64,000 nt of DNA. It comes from Cyclospora cayetanensis. Taxonomy: Eukaryota > Apicomplexa > Conoidasida > Eucoccidiorida > Eimeriidae. This document shows, in pieces, positions 30,400 to 42,439 of this stretch. The notes below the pieces were generated by a model, which had not been told where the DNA came from, made no database searches, and saw nothing but the letters and a program-made list of their open reading frames with translations. Position 1 is the stretch's first letter. Each line of letters opens with the position of its first letter. The stretch is from assembly GCF_002999335.1 (NCBI RefSeq), contig NW_020312314.1, positions 215,911 through 279,910 of the forward strand, read 5' to 3'. A program made the position numbers and the translations under genes.

Positions 30400-30990
30400 A
30401 GTATCTGTTTAAGCGTTCTGTTGGTGCGTTATGTCTAACTGTCGTATTGACGGTGGTATGGGGATGGCCTTGCCTGCGTAATGTTGAAATGCTGGCATTG
30501 CTGCTGCTACAACTCAACCTGGAACCGGGGGTTCTGAACAGAAATGAAGACCTGTGGAAACCCATGGTATTGGAAAAAAATCGGAGACAAGTCCGGTCAA
30601 ATCCTCTGTTGCAGTAGTCTTGGTATTCGAAATGAAATGTGCTATCGTACCTGCGGAGTCCACCAAGACGAGATTTGAGCTGTTGCCGCTCATCGTATAT
30701 GAGAGACCCGTAATGCACTGTACTCCGTGTGGCTCCAAAGTATGCAAAAAACAAGTAGTGGCTGACGGAAGCCTCTCGATTTCTGGTTAAATGCCCTCGA
30801 CGCTCGGCACTCCACCTGCGACTCCACATAGCCATTCGTATACGCCCCCATACGCGGCCAGAATAAGGGTCTGCCCAGAGCCTTGGGAGTACACTTTTGC
30901 CAGCGATAGCCCTTAGTGACGTAGTCATGGGCCGGTATAGCACGTAACTTAGAAATTCTGGCAACAGGGACCCAAATGAGCCACAAGCCA
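30400..30990 (-). pseudogene. Copy A integrase, broken
   Basis: The zinc-binding region is visible as FWPRMGAYTNGYVES followed by ECRAS. The core reads CITGLSYTMSGNSSNLVLVD and then ATEDLTGL in a second frame. TERLNRY, the conserved end of the core, appears near 30430. The pieces lie in at least two frames. Confidence 0.82.
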
Positions 30991-31659
30991 TTCTAGACAA
31001 ATGTGCCGACAGTGGGGGCTGAGACGAAACGCGTAATTGCTGGCGTTAGAGAATAGACCTCTTCGCCTTTTCGCTGCTCGGGCTCTTTGCAAAGCACGAA
31101 AAACTCATAGTACTTTGCATCTCATAAGGCTGATACCGTTTCAAGTTAGCCTCAGGGGCCTAGAAAGCAAGCCCTCGGAGTCCGGGGGCTGTGGTTCACC
31201 GGTGGCAAGCGCTTCTGCCTCCAACGCAGAAAGGTCCAGTGACTGAGGCTTAGAAGCACGTGTTGTGGCTGCCTCGACTGGAGGCACTGGCTCAGGCGTC
31301 GGTTGGGTTGGGGGATATCGGCGCTGGTGAGTCGACCGAGCTCGCAAGCTGGCGTCCCCCCAATTGTTAGCCGATGTCACTGATTATTCTACATCTGTGC
31401 TAGTGCATCAGCGGCTGCTTCAGTGAAAGTATTAACGCTTGGGATGTGACGCGGTCAGTGACCGGCAGCTGCGGAGAGTCAGCGACAGCGGTACACTGCG
31501 GAAGGCGAGCGAGCATCCGTAACCTGGTCGCACGTGCCCTCCGGGTAACAGACCATGAGGTCTTGAAATTCGGCTAAAGCATGAAGCCAAGGCATCTTAC
31601 ATCCTCGCATTGGCTCGGATGAGGTGAGTTAGTAGATCAACTTCAGTAATCAGTACGGG

Positions 31660-31900
31660 GGGCATTCTTTGTGCAACGGGGTACATGTTACCTCTTATCA
31701 AAGACGTGACCAAAGCCAAAAACTCCGGGTCGCTAATGGAGTAGTTCTGCTTTGCCAAGATCATGACCTGGCTACGGAAATCGACTGACTTGTTCTTTTG
31801 TTTCAGCAGTGCACGTAAGGCGGAGCCCGATGCACCGTTATATAGGTGGTAAGGTTTGATGAAGTCGGGAGCTTTCAGAATCGTATATCCAGCTAGCCCC
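31660..31900 (-). pseudogene. Copy A RNase H, broken
   Basis: One frame reads LKAPDFIKPYHLYNGASG, then DFRSQVMILAKQNYSISDPE and FLALV, the usual RNase H order. The conserved first catalytic aspartate (family TDAS) is replaced, with the local text YNGAS. An in-frame stop lies upstream. Confidence 0.8.
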
Positions 31901-32079
31901 TCCTTGGACTATTTCACAGTGTGGGAGGGTAATGGCCCGCAGACAAGCCTTGTCTTTTTATCAGGTAGTTGTGCTACGTCAGTGGACCTAGTCCCATTAG
32001 CATAGGGGAGTAGCAGGCAGTCCTGAGGATTTACCGCACCTGCGTATCGTTAGTAAACACCTCTGGTTAGATAAAACAG

Positions 32080-32560
32080 GAGATGTCCGTTTTGGGTGAA
32101 GGCGTTAGACCCTTACCACTAATAATGTAGCTGAGATACTCCAATGGGTCTTGCGAGCTTACATCATGAATTTTGCGTAGAGTTAAGGCTTAAGAAGGTG
32201 CTCACCACCTCCCGCATGAGGTGCACGCGAGGATCCAGTAGTGGAATGTAGATAAGAACCGCGTGTAAGTAGGCCATATTGGGCCAAAATTAAACACAAT
32301 ACGCATTGATATTAGGATGAAGCGCGGTGGTAGCACCCTTGAGACCGAACGGCATCCTCGTATATTCAAATAGACCCGTTGCTGAGCGGAAAGCGGTCTT
32401 CCATCGGTCTTTTGGCGCCATCCGTTTTCGAGGAGCCTCGACTTCCAGCTCAAGTACAAACTCATACACCGCTCCGCTCAAAAGTCCAAGAATAGCTTGC
32501 AATGATGGCACTGCATGTTCCGGGGCTATCGTCACGGCGCTTAGCTCTTCGTACTTGACC
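32080..32560 (-). pseudogene. Copy A reverse transcriptase, catalytic box lost
   Basis: A continuous frame from 32560 to 32290 reads VPSLQAILGLLSG, then DRWKTAFRSATGLFEYTRMP and FGLKG, the palm of a Ty3/gypsy reverse transcriptase. The YxDD box that follows at 32271-32260 reads YLHA, so both catalytic aspartates are gone. The downstream thumb (PLEYLSYIISGKGLTPSPK, about 32165-32105) is in another frame. Confidence 0.85.
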
Positions 32561-33387
32561 ATCATTTGCATATGCCTTTGCCTATGTCTCATCATCTTGC
32601 TTTCCACCATGACTGTGGAGGCACAGCTAGGCGAATAGGCTGAACCCATCCACCCCTTCCAGGTCAACTTGGCAATCTTCTGCTTGTGCAAAGTAAGGTG
32701 ATAGGGTGGCATGCAGCAGGAAGCGGCTCTCGTTGGTAGTTTGCTCTGTACGAATAACGTGATGATCGTAAGGACGCTTGGGAGGCAACCGCTCTGGGAG
32801 GCTAGGTTTTGAAGAACAAACCCCAAACTGAGAAGGCAGTCCATGAGCTTGCTCCGAGTGTAACCAAGAATCGAAGTGGTTGTACACAAAGGCTGCAATA
32901 AGCCACAGGGGCTACTCCTCGGTCACAGCTGGGGCAGTAAGGGGTAGCTCTCCAGCAAAGGATATTGGACCAAGGCTACGCTGATGCTCGACGAGCGCCC
33001 AGATCAAAAGCCCCTGTACCCAGTAACGGGCAACGTGGGAGTGTTGCTTAGCCCCTGTAGTGCCAACTGAGACTTTTCATTCTGAATCTGCGCCTGGTGA
33101 GAGAGAGTTTTTAGGAACCCGTGTTTTGACCTTGTACTGAGTTGTACCGTTCAGGACAAAGTCATAATAACTGTGTCACTTGGGCCGCTGACACGCGGGC
33201 AAGCTGCAGATCTTCATTGCTCAGTCGTGGTAACGGGTCTTGAGAGCAAACTCACGTGCCTGCGGTATCCCCGTCTCGTGGCATTGGCGTGTCACACCAG
33301 TGGCCAATCGCACACGTACGCAGCATGTTTGACTGGGGATACCATGGAACCTAATGTGTGCTAAGCCAGTCTAGTTCTCAGATAAGG

Positions 33388-33627
33388 TCATAGGGAATAG
33401 GCCCTACCAGAAAGTCGCCCCAGTAATATTTTCTGCCGCATCATAGATAATCGCGAAACAATACGATTGGTATGAAAGCTTTCCCCGTTGGCCAAGGTAA
33501 AGCCACATTCCTTGCGCAAGAAACCGGCCTCATGACTCAGGCGCTGTATCATTTCTGGCCTAATAAAGCAGCTATATGCCTCCATGTCCAGCAGCACTTT
33601 GCACTCTGCGCCACGCTGTCCATACAT
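33388..33627 (-). pseudogene. Copy A retropepsin-like protease remnant
   Basis: The minus-strand ORF contains VLLDMEAYSCFIRPEMIQRL, which lines up with the active-site region of gypsy proteases (family LLDTGASxSFI). The catalytic Asp is kept, but the following Thr-Gly is Met-Glu, so the protease would be inactive. Confidence 0.7.
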
Positions 33628-34887
33628 AACACTGCTACTCGCCTAGTAGTCCACAGCAGCACCGAAACCCCAGTGGCCTTTCTCCGGCTATTGGCATCTT
33701 TCCACAAATCTCGAGTATTATGGCAATCCGCGTCACGAGGCTTCCCTGCTGAAGTCTACGACGTACCTGCGTCTATCCCTTTACCGCCGTTTCCCTTGGA
33801 TCGAATGGCTTATGGCTAGCCTTCGGCTTGGCATCCTCTGGTATACGGAACTCCTTCAGGGCTTACAATACTGTTTCATCCTCGCTCTCCGTCCTTAACT
33901 CTTCGTCTACCTACTGTAAACAGACAGAGTGCCTTAAAACTAGGCAGATTTAGATGGCGTTTGGTCCCGCGGTGGCAGTACACATCAATCCATCCTTAGC
34001 ACTGCTGCGACTGGTACGGCTGTCTCCTACAACGTGTAAGCTTGACCATTTAAAGACTTCTGCTGCTCATCTCTGCTAGTTAGCTCCTAAGTGATTGGTG
34101 CTCCCTGTGACGACTGAGCTCCTCCTCATCGTGCTGCGTAGTCAGCGCCGTGGCGACCCCTACCCCCAAACATACGCCACAAATCTCCTGACCCGCACTG
34201 AACACAATCCGCAGCCGCGGCTCCTCACAAAGCATCCTCTGCTGTTGCATTTACAACAAGCCAACTCGTCGGCCTATTCTCGTTGAGTTTTTGCTACCGA
34301 CGCTCGTCCGAGTATATGTCTGCTGGTAAGTACGCAGTGACGCTGGTTAGCCGCTTTCACTTCCCCTTTCCTCCGTTTAACCTGATGTCGGACCTCTTCT
34401 AAGTACCGGCGATCTCTGCGCTACTCTGCGCAGTCCTGGCCGCTAGGGATTTCGAGCTCCGACAACCCGACTGGCACATTCTCGCAGCCAGTAAATGACT
34501 CTTTGCTCTTCATTTCGAGCGTTGGCATATGTCCTCTGGCAGGTTGGCTAACAAACGCCTTAAGAGCTCCTTTGGCGGTAGCACTACGCCCTGGTAGACT
34601 ATCTCCGACACTTATACGGAGTAATCACAATGCCCTTCTGTCCACTCGTTGTCGGCCAGCTGAAGCAGCACTTTCTGGTATGTATTCCCACAGAAGTCTC
34701 TCGAGAGGCATTCTCTCAAGCCTTCTTAATCCTGCATATATTCATCCCCCTGAGTATCCCTGATTTCCCCTTCTAAAATTCTGACCCCTTCGCATCTGAA
34801 CCTGCTGCCTATGGAACTTCCCACTTCCAGCTGCCATGGGGATATAACCTTCATCGTCAGACTCGTTTCTACTATTTTCTTCTTTGA

Positions 34888-34937
34888 GACACATTCAATA
34901 TGAGCTTGCGTCCAAGCAAGCTCATATTGAATGTGTC
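34888..34937. repeat. Perfect 22-bp inverted repeat with 6-nt loop
   Basis: Arms are 34888-34909 (GACACATTCAATATGAGCTT plus GC) and 34916-34937, exact reverse complements, separated by GTCCAA. The transcript would form a very stable hairpin. It lies between copy A and copy B remnants. Confidence 0.95.
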
Positions 34938-35289
34938 GTTATTATCTAAACTTTCACGGCGCATGTGAAGACATGGCTCTTGGTCACCTACTGCACACTG
35001 CTCGTCAGCATCAGACATCTTGATACGCATGAAGATAGCGGCTTGCCATCTTCCTTCGGCACTCCGTCAACTGCTTTTTCTAATAAAGCTTATCATAGAA
35101 ATCAAAGCGCGTTGAGATCGAGAGCCTGTGAGGCGGTGAAGCAGACGAGATTGTGCTTCACTGCGTCCGTATACGTTTCTGCTCACTGGAACTCCTGCCG
35201 CATGATCATGAAGTCAGCGTCAGCCTGAGACAAGCCCACGTTTGGATTTCAGAAAAAAATAGAGCTCATAGTATTCAAGGATCAATTTA

Positions 35290-35770
35290 CTTGGATGCTT
35301 TTGAAAAGCCACTTCGGCCAGAACTCAATAACCTTGATTTTCAACTAAATGGGGTTAACTTGTTCGCTGCTTTTACTGTATCCGAGACACTCATCTGAGA
35401 ACCTGCCAAAAAGGCATCTTTTAATGTGGGTACTTTGTGACTGGGAGAAGTTTTAGCACATGGCCTAACAGCTTGATGTGGGAGGCTCCGTCCGCTTCGT
35501 AGACTAGAATGCCGTCTAGGTAGATTATTCCGATGCCAATCCAGGGTACGAGCACATAACATTTTATCGCTTGGAACGTGCGTGGAACTACTTGCGGGCC
35601 AAAGGCCTAGGCGTTGAACGCATTTTGACCCGTATAGCTGAGGATGTCGGCCTTTTACGGATCCATTGGTATCACGCGGACCCGGAAGAAGACTCCTGCT
35701 CCATGTCCATCGACGTAAATGCCTGTGCGCTCTTTATTATCTATAGAACCTTGATAATTGTGGGTAGCAA
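35290..35770 (-). pseudogene. Chromovirus copy B, reverse transcriptase fragment
   Basis: One minus-strand frame reads WIGIGIIYLDGILVY, then SHIKLLGHVLKLL. A shifted frame continues with CLGYSKSSEQVNP and LKIKVIEFWPKW. This is the catalytic and thumb region of a Ty3/gypsy reverse transcriptase with YLDG in place of YxDD, several stops and a frameshift. Because copy A has its own reverse transcriptase 3 kb away, this is a second insertion or a truncated neighbour. Confidence 0.8.
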
Positions 35771-35799
35771 CTATTTAGGCGATATTGCGATCATGTGAG

Positions 35800-38700
35800 G
35801 TTCCTTTTTAATTAACGACCATACCGTACTGCTGTTAGCCCAACGCAGCACCTTCCTCGGCCATGATCATGGATTGTGGGACAAAAGAAGTACAAGTGAT
35901 ACGACTCTTGTCCCTCAGCTTCTAAAAGGCACTTCTCTGTGAACAAAGTTTTTCCTGACTTACGTGCCAGATTACTCTTGTCCTAACATCTTGCTCGGCA
36001 CCTACGAAGTTGCGTGACTGAGGACTTTCTCAGGTGGCGTCCGTTGAAGGCAGCAAGGCCAACCTACTTCTTCTGCGCAACTCATTCTCTCATGCAGTAT
36101 TTATTCTTCAAGGAAACGATAGCTCTCCCCGGTGGCCTGCGTCACCACGCAAAATTCCCACTTTCTTCCATTTCCCTAAACTCGTCGATACTCTCTTTAA
36201 TTTCAGATTATTATGCTTCGCCAATGCTTTAAGATTTACACTACATGCGCGCTTGTCATCGTCGTATTACGTAATAAAGGCATCCTCCATGGTGCCAACA
36301 GGGCAGAAACCCAGCTAGGAGGGTTGATTTTGCTCTTGTTCCTTCCACTGCCGCTCACAACCATCTGTGCTCTTGGCACGATCTTTATGTAACTTTCGAC
36401 TAGGCTGTCTTTCCTGGGACTCAGTCGTACGAGGATTGTTGCATGCTATGAACCCAGTTCCTGAACGTCATAAGCATCTGACGGTGTGCTGCTGCTGCGG
36501 CTTAGTGGGCTGCTTCCATTGCTTTGTTTGGCATCAGCTGTTGCGTTCAGTGTGTTGCTGCTGTCAGGGCTTTTGCTCACCAGCCACACTACAACGCCAC
36601 CATCCCGGGCCTGCAGCTTCCCCTCTCTGAGCCCCCAGATGCCTCGTATCATCAATAGCCCAAGCACCGAGGAGCGTTCGGTGTGGAACGTAGGGGCCCA
36701 GGAAGCTGTGATGGCTCCGGAAGCCTTCTACTCATAACGTAATAGCTCCAGCAGCAAAGAAACAAAAAAACTCATCCACGAAAGTGGCTCAAAAGTGAAT
36801 GCTGGAGTAACGCTCGGTGAAGAGCACCGCCAACTTTGCAACAGCCTCGGCGCAAGACACAACCTGCTGCCCCGTGTGCTGGCTGAAGCCAGAAATGCTT
36901 GCCTCAGGAATCTACGCAGTACCTACACTCGCTCTTTGCCACCCAAAGCGGCCGACAGCCATGAGGTTGGGTAGTTCCTTAGCAAGGACACAGCTCATCT
37001 CCGCCGATTGGGGCCAGGTCATCCTGTGTCAGCATCCTGGGATGGGAATTGTCGAAGCCCGCCTTTGGCTTCATTTTATCAGTTACTGATGCCAGTTGGT
37101 TTTGAGGGCATCTTCAAAAACTCTCTGGTTATTTAGGCCCACTGCTTGGGGTTGAGCCGTTCTACATTACCGTATTCGTGCTCGTCTTGCTTTGGACCAT
37201 CAGCCTGTTTCTTGTGGTGCTTTTGCGCCCCACCGGCATATCGCGTCTCCATCTCGTTCAAAAAGACTGTCTTCCTTGACGCATAGTCTTGTGGCTTTGG
37301 CGGATGTTTTCTCGCTGCTGGTGTGCGCTTCATAGATCGGTCGTTCTCCTTCATTGTGCGCTCCTCTGGATGATTGCAATCATCTCCTCTTTATGCATGG
37401 CCCCATAATCCATACGCTGCCGCGACGGTTTGGTAGGAACGGGCTTAATTTTTAGGAGGGCTCGGTCTGTGCCGTATCCGCACACTGCGACAACAGCTTT
37501 AAAGATCATGAGGTCTGGTCCGAGTAGCGTCTCTGAAGATGGCCTGCGATGGCTTTTATCTTGAGATCACCTCTTACTCCTTCTCAGCCAAGCCATGGAC
37601 TACTCTCAGTCACCCACTTTCCAGCGTGGCAATGCTTGAGTTCTCTTCGCTGAGCCGTAGCACAGCTCGGTGAACGCTTTAACTCTTGTAATCGGGCTGC
37701 TGACTTCGCTCGTCCTGAGGTTGATCTGTTCGAATGCTTCGTCATTCCGGGTTGGAGTTCACTTTGCTTAATCGGCTGTAGTAGAGTTACGTTGGCCTTG
37801 TGCTTACATGTGCCGTCTTGGTTGTCAATGGGATTCTTTACGCCGGGTATGCCTCGTGGCCTCGGCTGCTGCTGTGCTTATAGGTTGAGTTTCACGGTGC
37901 CACGGAGGGTCACCAGATACCCAGGTAAAAGGTGACTGATTCTGAGTCTTTTGGTTTGCCAGGCTGGCTTATTTGCTAGTCGCCATGGCCTAGGTGTCCC
38001 TTGCTTGGTCTTTTGCGCTCAATATTCACGCTCGAGCCATCCATCGCCTTTTTCCTGCGGCTGCATTTAGCACTACGTTAAGACATTATTCAACCCCCTG
38101 ACTAACTTCGTCGGCTGCCTCCTGATTATGCTGAGATGTGAGCACTTGGGCACTTTCGGGGTCAGTGTTCAACGCCATTGCATGTGAAGCCCTTTGTCCA
38201 GCTCGTTGCGGCGAGGGCTGTTCCCCAACCTTATTCTCCGTGAACCAGCATTCCTAGCAGCCTATTGTATAATGGCTGTTCTTGCGAAAGACTCTTTCAG
38301 TCACGGCCGGCCTCAAGCCATGGCTTATCGGTACCCTTGTGGTTTGGTTGGCCTTTGCATGCGGTATTACCCGACGAAGTCGGGCTAGTTCTAGCGTACA
38401 CCTATTCTCTCTTTAGAATCTTGCTGTTGAGCGCTCATTCCACCTAGCAACTCTACTGCGCTTAAATTGCATTCAGCCTGAAGAATCTCTCTCTTATTTT
38501 CACCGGCCAGCTTGAGTTGTGCTGTAGTACCTTCTATGCCCTTTCATGAGGAAAGTGCGGACAGCTTCTCAGCCACCTTCTCAACGAGTTCTTCCCCTCT
38601 GCAAAACCATTTTTAGCCTTATCAACTACTTTCTTAAAGTCTCCTGCATACTCTAGCCACTTCAATAGCTTGATACTAGTAGCCACTCCCATGACCCCGA

Positions 38701-41700
38701 AGCCCTGCGGACCGAATAAGTGGGAGTCTTCTCACATGCAGCACTCCAATCTAGTGCTCTCATCTTCATTGTCAAGGCTTTCCTTCTTTACGTACGGAAG
38801 GATCAACAAGGTGTTCCTCTATAGTAGGATGAGTCTTAGTATTGAGCGATATGTATCAGCTTATCCGTTGCATCACAGGCGAAAAACGGATCGCCGTGGC
38901 CTTGCCCACCAGTACCAGATGCCAAGGAGCAAGATATGCATACCAAAGGAATCTCTACTACCTTTTGGAATCACCTGTGTATCTTCAACTTCCGGGGCTC
39001 CGCCTTTTCGTCTATGCAGTGGTTACATGTCAGTATGAGCAGACCCGACATCTAGATTTCCTTCACTGCAAGCCATGTGATGGAAAACCTCCTCTGGGGG
39101 CTGACTTGGCTGCTGGGTGAACGGAAATATGCTGACTAGCTGTTCTTGAAAGCCCCCTTCCCAGTATTCGCCCGAAAGAAGCTGGATCAACGAGACAAAG
39201 TGGGCTCATTCTTGGCATCTGGATATGACGTCTGGTCCCGATATCTTCGTCAGACCATTCTGCACCAGCAGTAGCGACTGTTGATTCGAGAGTTGACTGA
39301 TGCGTCGTGGACCCGTTTTGCTGTCTTACTAACACCCCAGTGTGACGCTGGACACCTTTCTAGTTGCGAAGCATCAGCCTAAGAAGGTGCACAGCCATAG
39401 GTCGCATTCTCGGATGCGGCCTATATCACAAGAGCAATCGCAGTGAAAAGGGGGTTACTTCTCCTTTCGAGAATAGTACTAGCTGATAGTAATTGGGATG
39501 AGTAAAAGCATATCTTCTCGGACAACTCGAATTCCACTTCTCAAGTATGAATGTTTTCCCAGGGTAACCGCCGCTTAGGGTCACTGTGGTGTCTCGTAAG
39601 CTACCTTCGGCATTCAGCGAAGATTCTGGGGACCCCGCTTAATACCCGATACAAGGCAGAAATTAGGAGTCATACTACTCGTCAAAATGCCCCGCTAGGC
39701 ACTGCGCCCCAGAAAATACCTAAGCTTTGGGCCAGCTAGCTCCTATAAAATCATACTGCCTCCGTCCTCAGAAGCGGGCTCCCAGAGCCTGCCCGTTCAC
39801 AAGCCAACGCTCTTCAGTGACTCACAGTGCTATCCCAAGCTTCCGCAACACGATGCGATAGCAAAGGTATGTAATGTGGGGTGAATACACACGTGTGGAG
39901 ATGCCAAATTCGGTAATCACTCTACTCGACCTGCCTGTAAAACCAGTGCGAATTCTACCTTAGAGAGAGCCAAGTTTATGCAGCAATCGAAGTCTCTCTC
40001 AAAACCACCCGCGGGATTATTTTCAGCCCCCACAAGGTCATGCTTATTGGGTCGGCTACTGCACACCTGCATATTAGACTACAACACCCGTAACAAGGAC
40101 CTTCGTTAGTATAAATGACTTTCTGCGCCAGCGGAGCACCCAACCCCACGCAAATTTAACGCTTTAGGACTGATTGGCTGTCGATTATTGTATCTCCGTG
40201 CCTTGCTACGCCCAAGCCATATTGGGGCCTCGGGGTAACAGCTTCCCATTTGGCTTTTTACGTGTCAGTGCCGCTGTAGCCACAAGCACCTCAGTGCAAC
40301 CCTGCTCACAAGTAAGTGCAGTTTCATGGTGAATCTTACCTACGGAGTACAGCACGCAATCGTGACAAAGACCGGATCAACACCGCTTACCAGGAGCAGT
40401 CTGGTCACGCAAAATTCGTATCACTCTACGAGATAGCCCAGTATTCACCTACCCTAACATGTACCAGGAACTGAAGCCCCTGAAAGACTTTGAAAGTTCA
40501 GAGCCCTTCCTTGGTTCCCTGACTGGTACTGCCTAGAGCGCGCATGCAGCTGTGATCACATATAAAGACATGAGAGTAGCACGGTCAAGCTCAATGCAAG
40601 CTTTTAAGAAAGCCACTGAGTGTCCTCCTGGAGAGCTCCCGCCTTCTCACCGCGCTCCTCAGAGATCACGACATGCGGAGCGAGCTCCAGCTAGGATGCG
40701 AGCACCTCTACCCTCTTCGCAGTCCGAGAGCTCACAGATTGTCGCACGTTGCATCGAGGGCTCTCACACACTACTGCATCTTCTCACAAACAGACAAGCC
40801 AGTTACTTAGTTCACTATTAGTTCTTTGCTGAAGATTACTAGCGCAGGCGCGTTGGTGAAGCTTGGCCCCCTACACCTTCCTTTGCCTTCACTCGTTTCA
40901 ATGTATGTTTTCTCAATTATTATACCTGTCCGTCGGAACCAGCAGTTATCAGGACAGCTGAAGAGTTCTCGCCCACTTGCCACTTCGCAGACATGCGGAA
41001 GTGCGGAAAACAATAGATATGGAAAAATCTGATGTCTGCATCAGCGTGAGCCGCGAAAGCAAATCTGAAGGGAAAAAAGGACACGTACAGTAGCAAACAA
41101 GGTAAGTGGGACCTGACCAATCCACGTCGGCGCGACGCTCTGTTGTCGTCGGAGCGCCGAAATTCTTGAGCCTCCTGCTGCGCTAAAACACTAGACAAGA
41201 GAAAAATGCATAGGCAAGCAAAATGTGCAGTCTTAGGACAGTGCTTCTGTGCCTCATAGAGCAGCCTCTGCATGCAAATTCGGCTGGCGCATGCAGGATA
41301 GTCGACCTCAAAGTCCCAAACGAGACATATGGGAGGACACAAAGGCAACATACATGAAACTGCCTGCGCATGGATCTAAGTGTATATAACAGCTGACGAT
41401 AATAGCCAAGAGCATTTGAAGCAATACTTGAATGAGGAGCGTGCCGCCGGAGGCTGGAATCAGAGCACGAAAACGCGCCCCCTGTGGTGCATTGCGGGGA
41501 ACGCGGGTGCTCAGGTCACAGGTATTTACCCGTTCCGAGCAGAGCATGCTCTCGAGTAATAGAATTTCAGAAGCACGAGGAATACCAAACATAGCAACTA
41601 GACTTGTAAGCTAAGCAGCCGCAAATCATCTTGAGGCTACGAAGCCCACAAATGTTCTTCCGTCAATCACTGAGGTTGGCTTGCCACACGTCGTTTAACT

Positions 41701-42400
41701 GGTACCTCCCGTCTAATATTCTTTCGTTGATCCATAACTTTACAATTTAGCACCACTACGGCACCGATCTTTTACTTCCACACAGGTGCCTGCGCTGCAA
41801 AGCCCCCGAGTAATTTGGAACGTTCTATTTCCCTTGAAAATTTTTCACTCTAGGGCAGTTCTAACTTGTAGGGAACTTTACACTATAGCAGAACGATTGA
41901 CTAGAGGACTGACTCGTAAAAAAAATAACAAATGGTATGATCCACTTGGCCGCAAACTATGTGTGACGTCTTCAAACGCACTTCGTAAAGCCTACCGATC
42001 CATCAGGACCAAGCTTCTAGGCTCCAAACACATCCCGGAGCTTGCCTCTCTCGAGCTTTGCGCACACATTAGCATGCACTAGAGAAAATTTTTCCGTCCA
42101 TGAGTGCTGCTGCTAACCCCAGGCCACTATGTCCAGGCCTGTCTATGAGACCATCCTCACTCTTACCAGTGAGAAGGGCAACCGATAGAAGAATGCATCG
42201 GTGTGTTCTCAAAGCACTCAGCACGAGGAAGAAAGTTAAGCCTAGCCGTTGGAGTGTTGTGAGCTTAGAGTCTTTAATATTGCAAGAGAGTGAGACTGGT
42301 GCGCTTGGCCTGCAAACCTAAGCGTGGCTTGCACTGGGTACATTATGATCAGTAATGGACATATCGTAAAGGCATACTCAGACACACTAACAAACTTTGA
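35800..42400. other. Repeat-derived region, no intact gene
   Basis: This stretch has dense stops in all frames and no exon I can support. It probably contains gag and LTR remains of copy B and the end of copy C. A minus-strand frame near 39.2 kb (LVDPASFGRILGRGLSRTAS) hints at further pol debris but is not conclusive. Confidence 0.45.
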
Positions 42401-42439
42401 ATTTCTACCCTCCATGGTACTCTTGAGATATCCCTGGGG

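Larger units (their letters stand above)
29720..33630 (-). mobile_element. Decayed Ty3/gypsy chromovirus, copy A
   Basis: Read on the minus strand, the domains follow the Ty3/gypsy order: protease (33.6-33.4 kb), reverse transcriptase (32.56-32.08), RNase H (31.90-31.66), integrase (30.99-30.40), the GPF-like segment (about 30.05) and a chromodomain (29.84-29.73). The reading frame is broken by many stops and frameshifts, so this is a dead copy. The C-terminal chromodomain assigns it to the chromovirus clade. Gag and the 5' LTR should lie above 33.7 kb but cannot be delimited by eye. Its domains are listed separately. Confidence 0.88.

Noticed and set aside
40920..41351. Minus-strand 143-codon ORF
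   Set aside because: No family signal, no credible splice partner, and it lies in decayed repeat DNA.
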